Below are positions 54,790-63,777 of a DNA stretch of 64,000 bases, piece by piece. Both the position numbers and the translations under genes were made by a program. Source of the DNA: ZYF759 sp046297455 (GTDB lineage Bacteria; Pseudomonadota; Alphaproteobacteria; Rhizobiales; Rhizobiaceae); assembly GCA_046297455.1 (NCBI GenBank), contig JBKBIT010000001.1, forward strand, positions 124,001 through 188,000, given 5' to 3'. Numbering within the stretch: the stretch's first letter is position 1; the number at the start of each line of letters is the position of its first letter. Below the pieces are notes generated by a model, which worked only from the letters and a program-made list of their open reading frames with translations, was not told where the DNA came from and did not search any database.

Positions 54790-54917
54790 CAGCAGCGGAA
54801 AGGCCTGGAAGGGCTGCGGGCAGAGAACTCGTGGAGACGTTGACAGTCTACCGCGACGCCTCCGAACCTGACGCCGCCAAGCCTTTCAAGCCAAGCCTCT
54901 ACTTGGTCGTTTCATAA
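54790..54917 (+). pseudogene. decayed serine-recombinase C-terminal tail, copy 1
   Basis: The frame reads GRELVETLTVYRDASEPDAAK and then runs into unrelated sequence and a stop. The motif ELVETVTVYRDP is, from memory, characteristic of large serine recombinase C-termini in Rhizobiales; this needs a database search. Just upstream another frame reads GLEGLRAE, suggesting a frameshift. From GGAGACG onward 41 of 49 bases match the sequence at 63891-63939. No catalytic resolvase domain is present. Confidence 0.5.
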
Positions 54918-55936
54918 TCCCCGATACCTCTCAGGAAGCTGGTAAGGTTCGGGCCAAGGGCATCGCTCAGATAGCCGCCTTCCTGGACGAGAAGAAGCGG
55001 CAGGCCAAGGCCGGCCAGTGCGGCACCGATGCGGGCAAAGCCTTCGGTCGTGACCGCAAGGCCTTTCAACGGGTCGTCCTCGTGGGCATCCAGCCCCAGC
55101 GCCACCACCACGACATCGGCGCCGAAGGCGGCGATGCGTTCAAGCCCCGTGTCGAGCGCAACCAGATAGGCGTCGTCGCCGGTGCCGCGCGCAAGCGGGA
55201 TGTTCAAGTTGTAGCCAAGGCCAGCGCCTTCTCCGCGCTCATGGGCATGGCCCCAGAAGAAGGGGTAGAAGCGGATCGGGTCGGCGTGGATCGAGACAGT
55301 CAGCACGTCGGCGCGGTCGTAGAAGATGCCCTGCGTTCCGTTGCCGTGATGCACGTCGACATCGATGATCGCCGGTCGCCGTCCGGCGCGCCGCAACCAT
55401 TCCGCCGCGATTGCCGAGTTGTTGAGAAAGCAGAAGCCGCCGGCCAGATCGCCGAAGGCATGATGGCCAGGCGGCCGAGACAGCGCGTAGACGGCGGGCG
55501 CGGCGCTCTCGACCAGCGCATTTGCGGCACTGATCGCCGTCTGCGCCGACCAGTAGGCCGCTTCCCACGTCCCCGACGAGATGGGGCAGGCGGTGTCGGC
55601 CTGATGAAACCCGGCCTGTCCGACGGCCGAGCGCGGATAGGATGCGGTGCGACGATCTGGGTGGATGTTGGGGATCACCTCGTCGGAAGCGTCGGTCATG
55701 CGCGACCAGCGCCGGTGGATCGTCTCGAGAAACACCAGATATTCGGGCGAATGGATGGAAGCGATCGGACCCATGCCGTGGTCGTAGGGCGGGGAAAAGA
55801 TGCATCCCGCCGCCTCAGCGCCAGCGCGCAGAACCTCGATCCGTCGCGGCTGTTCGGGGTTTTGAAGCACCTGGCCATTGGCCATGAAGTGCTTTGGGTC
55901 GTGCAGGAACTGACGATTGTCCAGATAGGCTTTCAT
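54899..55936 (-). CDS. HDAC-fold deacetylase (acetylpolyamine amidohydrolase-like)
   Basis: A 345-aa zinc amidohydrolase of the histone-deacetylase superfamily. The active-site motifs are RPPGHHAFG (two His), DVDVHHGNGT (zinc Asp and His), and LGLDAHEDDPL (second zinc Asp), with QEGGY carrying the transition-state Tyr. The start MKAYLDNRQFLHDPKHFMANG fits bacterial acetylpolyamine amidohydrolases, which remove acetyl groups from acetylated amines. It is last in the leftward operon and overlaps the GNAT gene by ATGA. Confidence 0.88.
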   Translation of the reverse strand: MKAYLDNRQFLHDPKHFMANGQVLQNPEQPRRIEVLRAGAEAAGCIFSPPYDHGMGPIASIHSPEYLVFLETIHRRWSRMTDASDEVIPNIHPDRRTASYPRSAVGQAGFHQADTACPISSGTWEAAYWSAQTAISAANALVESAAPAVYALSRPPGHHAFGDLAGGFCFLNNSAIAAEWLRRAGRRPAIIDVDVHHGNGTQGIFYDRADVLTVSIHADPIRFYPFFWGHAHERGEGAGLGYNLNIPLARGTGDDAYLVALDTGLERIAAFGADVVVVALGLDAHEDDPLKGLAVTTEGFARIGAALAGLGLPLLLVQEGGYLSDALGPNLTSFLRGIGDYETTK

Positions 55937-56421
55937 GCGTCGGGCTTCAGCGCGGCAAAGGCGCTGCCTTCCAGTGTGAGATAGGTGTCCTTGTCGTCAG
56001 GCGAAAAGCCCAGCCGGGCGTAGAAGGCATGTGCCGGTTCGTTGCCGGCGCGCACGGAAAGGCGCAGGAACCCCGCCGCCCATTCCGCCACCGCGACTTT
56101 CGCAGCAGTCGCAAGCAAGCGCCGGCCCAGGCCCGCGCCGCGACAATCCTCCGCCACCCACAGGTCGGAGACATAGACGCCGGCGCAGCCGCGAATGGTG
56201 GAATAAAGGGGTGAGAATATCGCGGCGCCGGCGAGCCGTCCGTCTGTCTCTGCCAGCACGCCGACGAAAGATCTGTTCGGTCCGAAGCCCGCTTCGGCGA
56301 TGTCCTCGTCGCTGGCACGGTGCGTATCGCCGTGATGGCGTGACAGCGCACGTAAGGCGGCATTCAGAAGGCTGGCATCGCCTTTTTGCGCGCGTCGGAT
56401 GAGGATCCTGCTCCTCGTCAA
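55933..56421 (-). CDS. GNAT-family N-acetyltransferase (diamine acetyltransferase-like)
   Basis: A 162-aa enzyme with the acetyl-CoA pyrophosphate loop CRGAGLGRRLL, beta4 strand VYVSDLWVAED and the ending NEPAHAFYARLGF, typical of spermidine/spermine- and diamine-acetylating relatives. It presumably acetylates an amine intermediate. Its coupling to a deacetylase (overlap of four bases on each side) suggests an acetyl group is used as a temporary protecting group in the pathway. Confidence 0.84.
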   Translation of the reverse strand: MTRSRILIRRAQKGDASLLNAALRALSRHHGDTHRASDEDIAEAGFGPNRSFVGVLAETDGRLAGAAIFSPLYSTIRGCAGVYVSDLWVAEDCRGAGLGRRLLATAAKVAVAEWAAGFLRLSVRAGNEPAHAFYARLGFSPDDKDTYLTLEGSAFAALKPDA

Positions 56422-57344
56422 AACGCCACCTTGCCGGCACCCTTGAGGTGTAGCATGGCGCGCGCTTCCGCCGGGGTGGCCACATCGCGTCCCAGCGCCT
56501 CGACGATCATGCGCACCTTCTCCACCTGCTGGGCATTGGAGTGCGCCAGTTCGCCCTTCTCGATGTAGAGATTGTCTTCCAGACCGACCCGGACATGCCC
56601 GCCCATCGCTGCCGAGATGGCGGCCATTCTCATCTGCATGCGACCGGCCGCAAGGACCGAGAATACATAGTCCATGCCGAACAGGCGGTCAGCAGTGGTC
56701 TTGAGGTGGACCAGATGTTCCGGCTCTGCCGCGATGCCGCCCAAAACGCCCATCACGAACTGGATGAAGATCGGCTTCTTGATGAGCCCTCGGTTGGCGA
56801 AATGGGCCAGCATATGCAGGTGGCCGACATCGTAGCACTCGAACTCGAAGCGTGCGCCGCGCTGCCGGCCCAGGAGATCGAGGACGCCGAGAATGTCGCG
56901 CGGGGTGTTCTTGAAGACAAGATCGTCGGAATCGCGCAGGAACGGCTCTTCCCAATCGTGCTGCCATTCGGTCCGCTTGCCGAGCATCGGATAGAGCGCG
57001 AAATTCATGGTTCCCATGTTGAGCGAGCACATTTCGGGCTGCGCCGCCATCGGCCCGGCCAGGCGTTCCTCCAGGGGCATCAGCGCGCTGCCACCGGTCG
57101 ACAGGTTGATCACCGCCTCGCAGCCATCCCTGATGGCCGGCAGGAAATCCATGAAGTGTTCCTGACGGGCCGAAGGCTGTCCGGTCACGGGATCGCGTGC
57201 ATGCAGGTGCAGAATGGCTGCGCCGGCCCTGGCGGCGGCGATCGACTGGCCGGCAATCTGCTCGGCTGTCACCGGCAGATGAGGCGACATCGAGGGTGTG
57301 TGGATTGAACCGGTTATGGCGCAGGAAATGATGATCTTGGACAT
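56418..57344 (-). CDS. BKACE family beta-keto acid cleavage enzyme (DUF849)
   Basis: A 308-aa (beta/alpha)8 zinc enzyme. His46 and His48 of LHLHARDP are the zinc ligands, as in 3-keto-5-aminohexanoate cleavage enzyme Kce. The family condenses a beta-keto acid with acetyl-CoA and splits the product into acetoacetate and a shortened acyl-CoA. The start MSKIIISCAITGSIHTPSMS is typical. Its adjacent class III aminotransferase implies that the beta-keto acid arises from a beta-amino acid. Which acid is used is not readable from the sequence. Confidence 0.88.
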   Translation of the reverse strand: MSKIIISCAITGSIHTPSMSPHLPVTAEQIAGQSIAAARAGAAILHLHARDPVTGQPSARQEHFMDFLPAIRDGCEAVINLSTGGSALMPLEERLAGPMAAQPEMCSLNMGTMNFALYPMLGKRTEWQHDWEEPFLRDSDDLVFKNTPRDILGVLDLLGRQRGARFEFECYDVGHLHMLAHFANRGLIKKPIFIQFVMGVLGGIAAEPEHLVHLKTTADRLFGMDYVFSVLAAGRMQMRMAAISAAMGGHVRVGLEDNLYIEKGELAHSNAQQVEKVRMIVEALGRDVATPAEARAMLHLKGAGKVAF

Positions 57345-57351
57345 TTGTTTC

Positions 57352-58704
57352 TCAGGCAAGACTCGTTGCCGTCGACCCCACATGTTCGGCGAAGCGGTCG
57401 AGCGCGCGGCCGAGCATGTCGATGATCTCCTCGACATGCGTCTCGGTGGCTATCATCGGCGGGCAGACGAGGAAATGATCACCTTCCCGGCCTTCGCGGC
57501 TGCGGCGTGAATAGATGATCAGGCCTTCCGCATAGGCCAGTTCGACAAGTTCGACATGGGCGTTGAGTTCCCGTGGCAGCGGCTGCATCGTCTTGCGATC
57601 CGCGACCAGCTCGAAGGCGAGCAGCAGGCCCTTGCCGCGCACGTCGCCGATGAAGGGAAATCGCTGCATCAGGTCGGCGAGCCGGGATTTCAGCAGCGCC
57701 CCGATGCGCGCGGCGTTCTCCATCAGCCCTTCGGCCTGGATCTCGTCGAGCACGGCAAGGCCGGCCGCGCAGGCCAGCGGATTGCCGGCATAGGTGTAGC
57801 CGTGCTGGAAGCCGCCGGCATCAAGCACCGGACCGACCAGACGCTCATGAGCGACCATGGCGCCGAGCGGGGCGTAGCCGGCCCCGAAGCCCTTTGACAG
57901 GGCGATGATGTCGGGTGCGACATCCCAGTGGTCGGCGCCGAGGAAGCGCCCCGTCCGGCCGCCGCCCGACATCACCTCGTCATGGATGAGAAGCACGCCG
58001 TGGCGGTCGCAGATCTCTCGCACCGCCTTCATGTAGCCGGCTGGCGGCACCAGCGCCCCCGTCGATGCCCCGCCGACCGGCTCGACGATGAAGGCGAGCA
58101 CGGTGTCGGGACCTTCTCTCAGGATACGTTCTTCCAACATCGCCGCATAATGGACCCCGGTCGCGGGGTCTTCCGCATCAAGACCGTCCAGATAGGCGCG
58201 CGGTGCCGGTATCTTGGGCATCTCGCGCATCATCGGCAGGAAGGGCTCCGTCAGTGGCGCATAGCCGGTGAGTGCCAAGGCGCCGAGCGTAGAGCCGTGA
58301 TAGGAGGGGGTGCGCGAGATCACCTTCCAGCGACTGGCCTGCCCGACTGCCACCGCATATTGGCGCGCAAGCTTGATGGCGCTCTCCACAGCCTCGGAGC
58401 CGCCTGAGACGAAAAACACCTTGTCGAGGCCTGGCGGCGTCAGTTCAGCGGTTCGCGTGGCAAGCGCCTCGGAGGCCTCGGTCTCGAAATGGAGGCGGTA
58501 GCCGAAGGTGGATTTCTCCATCTGGCGACGCATGGCCTCCAGGACGCGCGGATTGGAATGGCCGATATTGGAGACCATGGCGCCCGACGAACCATCGAGA
58601 TATCGCTTGCCCTCGACGTCCCAGAGATAGACGCCCCGTGCCTCGGCCAGCACGGGTCGCCGTGCGCGGGTCTGATAGAAGAGATGGCTGACATGCTCGC
58701 TCAT
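57352..58704 (-). CDS. class III aminotransferase (PLP, omega/beta-amino acid type)
   Basis: A 450-aa pyridoxal-phosphate enzyme. The PLP Lys is in IALSKGFGAGYAPLGAM, the ring-stacking segment is HDEVMSGGGRTGRFLGAD and the phosphate cup is SGGSEAVESAIKLARQY. It transfers an amino group, probably from an omega- or beta-amino compound, to a keto acid. It overlaps the ATPase gene by four bases and precedes the BKACE gene by 7 bp. Confidence 0.9.
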   Translation of the reverse strand: MSEHVSHLFYQTRARRPVLAEARGVYLWDVEGKRYLDGSSGAMVSNIGHSNPRVLEAMRRQMEKSTFGYRLHFETEASEALATRTAELTPPGLDKVFFVSGGSEAVESAIKLARQYAVAVGQASRWKVISRTPSYHGSTLGALALTGYAPLTEPFLPMMREMPKIPAPRAYLDGLDAEDPATGVHYAAMLEERILREGPDTVLAFIVEPVGGASTGALVPPAGYMKAVREICDRHGVLLIHDEVMSGGGRTGRFLGADHWDVAPDIIALSKGFGAGYAPLGAMVAHERLVGPVLDAGGFQHGYTYAGNPLACAAGLAVLDEIQAEGLMENAARIGALLKSRLADLMQRFPFIGDVRGKGLLLAFELVADRKTMQPLPRELNAHVELVELAYAEGLIIYSRRSREGREGDHFLVCPPMIATETHVEEIIDMLGRALDRFAEHVGSTATSLA

Positions 58705-59789
58705 CGGTTGTCACCCGTAGGCAGCGCCGCACAGTCGCGGGGGCGGAAGCGCAGCGCGACTGTCTCGCCTTGGGCGAATGGCCGTTCGTCGATCATGTTG
58801 ATTGCCTGCAATTGCTGGTCGCCAACGCGCAGGAAGTAGCGCGCGGACTGACCCTGATAGTCCACCGTTTCAACGACGGCAGGTACGGAGTAGCGGCCTT
58901 CTGCCTCGCTGTCCGGGCTTTCCAGGACGAGTTTTTCGGCGCGAATGACGAGCTTCGCCGGCCCGTTCTGACGTACCTTCGGCGCGCGGCTCGTGGGCAC
59001 GGCGAGTCGCGGGAAACCGTCCAGTTCCAACCCCAATTCGTCGCCCTCCACGCCCAGTGCCGTGGCCGACAGGATATTGGAGGCGCCGAGAAACTGGGCG
59101 ACGAATTCGCTTTCCGGCGTGTTGTAGACCTGTTCGGGCGCCCCGATCTGCTCCACGCGCCCTTCCGACATCACAACGATCGTATCCGACATGGCCAGAG
59201 CCTCCGATTGGTCATGGGTGACAAAGACGGAGGTGACGCCGATACGCGCCTGGATGTTCTTCAGCTCGACGCGCATGTTTTCGCGCAGATTGGCATCCAG
59301 CGCGGACAGTGGTTCGTCGAGCAGCAGGACGTCGGGCTCGATGACGATGGCGCGCGCCAGCGCCACACGCTGTTGCTGGCCGCCCGACAGTTCTCGCGGA
59401 TATCTTTCGCCGAGATGGGGTAGCTGGACGAGTTCCAGCGCCTCCATCACCCGCCGGCGCGCTTCTTCGCGCGGCACCTTCCGGTATTTGAGGCCGAATG
59501 CGACATTCTCCGCCACCGTCTTGTGCGGGAACAGCGCATAGTTCTGGAAGACCAGGCCCAGATTGCGCTTGTAGATGGGCACGTCGTTGATGCGCCGGCC
59601 CTTGATCGAGATATCGCCTTCGGTTGGGTCGAGCAGTCCGGCAATCATGCGCAGCGTCGTGGTCTTGCCGCAGCCCGAGGGTCCAAGCAGGGTCACGAAG
59701 CTGCCGTCGGGGATGTCCAGCGACATGCGATGCACGGCCGTGAAGTTGCCGAAGCGTTTGACGATATCGGTCAGTTTGACAGCGCTCAT
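58701..59789 (-). CDS. ABC transporter ATPase (PotA type)
   Basis: A 362-aa ATPase: Walker A GPSGCGKTT, Q loop FQNYALFPHKTV, signature LSGGQQQRVALARAI, Walker B LLLDEPLSALD and H loop VTHDQSEAL, then a TOBE-like domain. The ATG at 59789 (MSAVKLTDIVKRFG) is the family-typical start; an ATG at 59816 adds nine residues. Separated from the binding-protein gene by a strong hairpin, and coupled to the aminotransferase gene. Confidence 0.89.
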   Translation of the reverse strand: MSAVKLTDIVKRFGNFTAVHRMSLDIPDGSFVTLLGPSGCGKTTTLRMIAGLLDPTEGDISIKGRRINDVPIYKRNLGLVFQNYALFPHKTVAENVAFGLKYRKVPREEARRRVMEALELVQLPHLGERYPRELSGGQQQRVALARAIVIEPDVLLLDEPLSALDANLRENMRVELKNIQARIGVTSVFVTHDQSEALAMSDTIVVMSEGRVEQIGAPEQVYNTPESEFVAQFLGASNILSATALGVEGDELGLELDGFPRLAVPTSRAPKVRQNGPAKLVIRAEKLVLESPDSEAEGRYSVPAVVETVDYQGQSARYFLRVGDQQLQAINMIDERPFAQGETVALRFRPRDCAALPTGDNR

Positions 59790-59825
59790 CGACGAGGCTC
59801 GCTTGCGTTGCATCATGAAAAAGGA

Positions 59826-59851
59826 GCCGCGCCGCCTTGCGGCGGCGCGGC
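59826..59851 (-). terminator. strong hairpin plus U-rich run between binding-protein and ATPase genes
   Basis: Eleven-base perfect arms, GCCGCGCCGCC and GGCGGCGCGGC, enclose TTGC. On the transcribed (minus) strand the stem is followed by CTCCTTTTTC, so it resembles an intrinsic terminator. It probably lowers read-through so that binding protein is made in excess over ATPase and enzymes. Confidence 0.7.
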
Positions 59852-59862
59852 ATCATGCCGGA

Positions 59863-61005
59863 TCAGAAGCCCCGCTGCACGCGGGCGAACATTTCCGACC
59901 ATTCCGCTTCGTTGCCGTTCCAGTATTCAGGATTGGCAAAGGTCAGTCCCGACAGCGTGCCTGACGGATCAAAGGCAGGAAGTGTCGGGATCTTGTCGCC
60001 AAGATCGACCTTTTGCGGGTCGAGTGCGGGCGGGTAGTTCTGCCCCTCGGCGACCGCGATGGACGTTTCCGGCGCCAGCATGAAATCGAGCAGTTCCTCG
60101 CAGGCTTCCACCGGGCTTCCCTTGATGACGAAGAGGCATTCCTGCCAGCCGAAGCCGTTGGGCGGATCGATGTAGCCGATGTCGTGGCCCTGTTCCTGAA
60201 GGGCAAAGACGCGGCCCGACCAGGCTTCGGTGACCACGATCTCTTCCTCGGCCAGGAGGCTCATCAGTTCCGCTCCGGACGCCCAGTATTTCAGCGCCAG
60301 ATCGCGATGGGTGCGGATGGCATCCCACACCGCCTCCATGTCCTCGATGTTGTTGGGGTCCTGGCCGGTCTGCAGCGCGCCGTACCAGATGCGCGTGCGC
60401 CAGTCGCTCCAGCCACCGATCTTGCCCTGATAGGCGTCGTCGATGAGCAGGCTTGCGCCCTTTTCGCGGGCTTCCTCGTCGGAGATATGCGCGCGGTTAT
60501 AGGCGATACCGGTGGTGCCGTAGTTATAGGGCACTGCGCTCAGATGATCCGGCGTGACAAGCCTGTAGGGCTCGATCAGCCGGGGCATGACGTATTGCAT
60601 GTTGGGAATGTTGTCGACGTTCAGCGGCACGTCGAGACCGAAGCCGACATAGCGCGCATAGTCGAAGACGCCCGAAAGATGGGCAATGTTGTATTCGCCC
60701 TCCTGGCTGGCGCGCACCTGGGCGAGATATTCGTCGGCGCCGGCAAAGGTGCCGTCCACCACGTTGATGCCAGTGGCTTCCGTATAGGGGTCGAACGCAT
60801 GCTGGCGAAAGGCTTCCGACACCACGCCACCCCAGCCGTCGAAGCGCACCTGGCTGACGCCCTGCGCACGCGCCATGCCGGCAAAGGGCGTGCTGAGGCC
60901 GAAGGCGGCGCCGGCCGCGCCAATCAGCCCGAGGAATGTGCGGCGGTCGAGATCGCCGTTGCGGTAGCGTTCGCGCAGTCTTTCGTAGCGTTTCGTGTTG
61001 TCCAT
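59863..61005 (-). CDS. ABC transporter substrate-binding protein (PotD type)
   Basis: A 380-aa protein with a twin-arginine-type leader (LDRRTFLGLIGAAGAAFG) cleaved near ARAQ. The PotD fold is evident in VRFDGWGGVVSEAFRQHAFDPYTEATG and AVPYNYGTTGIAYN. It binds the amine-like substrate and hands it to the two permeases encoded upstream on the same strand. Its paralogue at 10072 uses a Sec-type leader. Confidence 0.88.
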   Translation of the reverse strand: MDNTKRYERLRERYRNGDLDRRTFLGLIGAAGAAFGLSTPFAGMARAQGVSQVRFDGWGGVVSEAFRQHAFDPYTEATGINVVDGTFAGADEYLAQVRASQEGEYNIAHLSGVFDYARYVGFGLDVPLNVDNIPNMQYVMPRLIEPYRLVTPDHLSAVPYNYGTTGIAYNRAHISDEEAREKGASLLIDDAYQGKIGGWSDWRTRIWYGALQTGQDPNNIEDMEAVWDAIRTHRDLALKYWASGAELMSLLAEEEIVVTEAWSGRVFALQEQGHDIGYIDPPNGFGWQECLFVIKGSPVEACEELLDFMLAPETSIAVAEGQNYPPALDPQKVDLGDKIPTLPAFDPSGTLSGLTFANPEYWNGNEAEWSEMFARVQRGF

Positions 61006-61041
61006 TCTCTGTCTCCTTCTGAAGGTTTGTTGGCGCGGTTC

Positions 61042-61827
61042 TCAGCCGCCGCGCTTCATGGCCATGCGCCGGGCCAGCGCCGCTCCGAGAAGCGGCAGTC
61101 CGACCGTCAGCACGATCATCACCGTGCCGAGCGCGTTGATCTCCGGGCTGATGGAATGCCGGAGCATTGCGAAAATCTGGGTTGGTACGGTCTCGACGCC
61201 GCCTGGCTTCCAGAACAGCGTGCCGGTGATGTCGTCGAACGAGATGGTGAAAGCGAACAGCGCACCGGCCGCGACCGCCGGCATGAGCAACGGCAGCGTG
61301 ATCGAAAAGAAGGTCTGCCGCGGTGACGCACCAAGCGACAAGGCGGCTTCCTCGACATCGCGCCGGATGCCCACCAGCCGCGCCTGCACCACGAGGATGA
61401 CGAAGGGCAGGGTGAAGATGACATGGCCAAAGAGCAGCAGGGTGAAGCTCTTGCCGATGCCCAGAAAATTCAGGAACAGGAGAAGAGCGACCGCCAGCAC
61501 CACTTCCGGTACAAGGATCGGCGCGATCAGCATGGTCGTGATCAGGTTGCGCCCCGGAACCCGGTAGCGAACCAGGGCAAGGCTGGCCAGTACGCCCAGC
61601 GTCGTCGAGATGACTGCGGTCATCAGTCCCAGCACGATCGAGGTGCGGAAGGCGCGCATGATGGCGTCGTTGTTCCACAACTCCTCGAACCAACGCAGCG
61701 AGAAACCGGTCATCGGGAAGGCGCCGAACTGGCTGTCGTTGAACGACAGTAGCACCACCACAGCCACCGGCAGGAACATGAAGCCGTAAACCAGGATTGC
61801 GTAGAGGCGGATCAGCTGCCAGCCCAT
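61042..61827 (-). CDS. ABC transporter permease (PotC type)
   Basis: A 261-aa permease with six helices and the EAA loop EEAALSLGASPRQTFFSITLPLLMPA. The start overlaps the previous stop by one base (TGATG). A longer reading frame in this region that extends to 62718 merges sequence opposite the next permease and is not real. Confidence 0.87.
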   Translation of the reverse strand: MGWQLIRLYAILVYGFMFLPVAVVVLLSFNDSQFGAFPMTGFSLRWFEELWNNDAIMRAFRTSIVLGLMTAVISTTLGVLASLALVRYRVPGRNLITTMLIAPILVPEVVLAVALLLFLNFLGIGKSFTLLLFGHVIFTLPFVILVVQARLVGIRRDVEEAALSLGASPRQTFFSITLPLLMPAVAAGALFAFTISFDDITGTLFWKPGGVETVPTQIFAMLRHSISPEINALGTVMIVLTVGLPLLGAALARRMAMKRGG

Positions 61828-62693
61828 CAGCCCAGCCCCTTCGTCAATTGGGACATGCCCAGATACCGGTTGTAGACGAGCACCAGGAGGCCAAGCACGA
61901 ACAGAAGCAGCAGCGACAGCGCAGAGCCCATCGGCCAGTTCAGCTGGGTGATGATCGCCTCGAAAACCAGGTTCGCGAACATGGCGTCGCGGGGGCCGCC
62001 GAGGATTAGTGGGGTGATGTAGGTGCCGGCCGCCAGCACGAAACAAAGCAACCCGCCGGCCGCCAGCCCCGGCAGCGACAGCGGCAGCGTGACCTGGGTG
62101 AAGGCCTGCCATTTGGTGGCGCCGAGCGAGTTGGCTGCGTCTTCCAGATTGGTGTCGATGCCGTCGAGGCTGACGAACACGTTGAGCACCATGAAGGGCA
62201 ACAGGAAATGCACCAGGCCGAGGATGACGGTGTTTTCGTTGTACAGCATCCGGATCGGCTCGGAGGTGATGCCCAGCGACATCAGCGCCGAGTTGAGGGC
62301 GCCCGACGTGCCGAGGATGTTGATCCAGCTCATCGTGCGGATGATGTAGCTGATCCAGAAGGGCAGCATGAGGAGAACGAGCAGCAACAGCTTGTTGCCG
62401 CGGGAGCGGGCAATGAAATAGGCGGCCGGATAGCCCAGTATCGCGCACAGGACCGTGGTGATGGCAGCGATCTTGAGCGTGTTCAAAAGAATGTAGCGAT
62501 AGAAGGGGTCGGTCAGCCCGCGCTGCCAGTTGTCGAGGTGGAAGCCCATCGTGTCGGCCCCGACTGCGCTGCGCAGCCAGAAGGAATAGACGACGATGAA
62601 CATCAGCGGCACGAAGAGCAGCAGGGTGACCGCCGTGAGTGCCGGCGACAGGAGGATCCAGGGTTGTCGTGCCTCGCGGGCCTCGATGCTCAT
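61827..62693 (-). CDS. ABC transporter permease (PotB type)
   Basis: A 288-aa permease with six main helices; the EAA loop reads EDAANSLGATKWQAFTQVTLPLSLPG, with Asp replacing the first Ala. It is the first gene of the leftward operon (permease, permease, binding protein, ATPase, aminotransferase, BKACE, GNAT, deacetylase) and faces the LysR gene across 94 bp. Confidence 0.87.
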   Translation of the reverse strand: MSIEAREARQPWILLSPALTAVTLLLFVPLMFIVVYSFWLRSAVGADTMGFHLDNWQRGLTDPFYRYILLNTLKIAAITTVLCAILGYPAAYFIARSRGNKLLLLVLLMLPFWISYIIRTMSWINILGTSGALNSALMSLGITSEPIRMLYNENTVILGLVHFLLPFMVLNVFVSLDGIDTNLEDAANSLGATKWQAFTQVTLPLSLPGLAAGGLLCFVLAAGTYITPLILGGPRDAMFANLVFEAIITQLNWPMGSALSLLLLFVLGLLVLVYNRYLGMSQLTKGLG

Positions 62694-62736
62694 GTCGGCT
62701 TTTGCGTCCCCGTCCCATCCACAGGTGACGCTAGGT

Positions 62737-62753
62737 TGACAGAATGGCTGTCA
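62737..62753. promoter_or_regulatory. inverted repeat in the LysR/ABC divergent promoter
   Basis: TGACAG-AATGG-CTGTCA, six-base perfect arms (17 bp in all), containing the T-N11-A pattern of LysR-family sites. It lies 43 bp from the permease start and 34 bp from the LysR start. Confidence 0.5.
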
Positions 62754-62787
62754 TTCAGCCAATAGATAGTCCTCATAGTTGATATAG

Positions 62788-63777
62788 ATGGCATCTATGC
62801 AGGATACGCCCATCGGCCCTGCCGAAAGGCTGGCCAGAGACCTCGACTGGAACCTGCTGCGTACTTTCGCGGTATTGGTCGAAGCCGGTTCGGTCACCCG
62901 GGCCGCGCAGAAGCTGGGGCTTCAACAGCCCACCGTTTCCAGCGCCCTGAAGCGGCTGGAGGAGAGGCTTGGCAAGCGGCTGATCGACCGCAAGCCGGGA
63001 AGCTTTCAACTGACCGAGGCCGGCCGGCTGCTCTATGGCGAGGCCCGCGACATCAACGGCGCCATCCTGCGCCTGGGCACGCTGATCCGCGACGTTCGGG
63101 AGGAAGTGCGCGGCCACGTCCGCATTGCCATTGCCAGCCATGTCGTTTCCCCGCTGCTCGATGAAGCGCTGGGCGAATTCCACGCGCTTCATCCCGCAGC
63201 GACACTTTCTCTCGAGGTCAGCGCCAGTCGGCTTGCCATCGAGGATGTTTTGGCGCGCAGGGTCTCCTTCGCCATCTGGCTGGTGAAGGACCACAGTCCC
63301 AAGCTTCTCTACCGCCGCCTGTTTCGCGAGTTCTTCGGTCTGTTCTGTGGTCCGACCCACCCGCTTTTCGGCCGAGACGATCTTCGGCTCGCCGATCTGG
63401 CCGGACAGGCTTCCGTCAGCTTCATTACCGATCAACTGAACGATGCGCTGCGCCCGGTGACCCTGATGCGCGCGCAAGCGCAACTGGATGATCGGGTCGT
63501 GGGTACCTCTCCCAATCTCGAAGAGGTCCGCCGCATGATCGTTGCAGGCCTCGGGATCGGCCCTCTGCCCATTCATGTGGTTCAGGAAGACGTCGCGATG
63601 GGCCGGCTTTGGCGCCTGCCGCCCTATGACGATCCGCCGGCTATCGACGTCCATGTCGTGTGGAATCCGAAGGCCCGGCACAACCGTGCCGAGGCCTATC
63701 TGCTCAAGGGGCTGCTAGACAAGATCGAGGCGACCCCGATCGAGGCACGCACCTATCCCTTGAAGGAGAGCGGTTGA
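62788..63777 (+). CDS. LysR-family regulator of the acetyl-amine cluster
   Basis: A 329-aa regulator with the helix-turn-helix LRTFAVLVEAGSVTRAAQKLGLQQPTVSSALKRLE and a LysR effector domain (VRIAIASHVVSPLLDEAL). It is divergent from the permease-led operon and is the obvious local activator. An ATG at 62797 is an equally plausible start three residues in. Confidence 0.88.
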   Translation: MASMQDTPIGPAERLARDLDWNLLRTFAVLVEAGSVTRAAQKLGLQQPTVSSALKRLEERLGKRLIDRKPGSFQLTEAGRLLYGEARDINGAILRLGTLIRDVREEVRGHVRIAIASHVVSPLLDEALGEFHALHPAATLSLEVSASRLAIEDVLARRVSFAIWLVKDHSPKLLYRRLFREFFGLFCGPTHPLFGRDDLRLADLAGQASVSFITDQLNDALRPVTLMRAQAQLDDRVVGTSPNLEEVRRMIVAGLGIGPLPIHVVQEDVAMGRLWRLPPYDDPPAIDVHVVWNPKARHNRAEAYLLKGLLDKIEATPIEARTYPLKESG

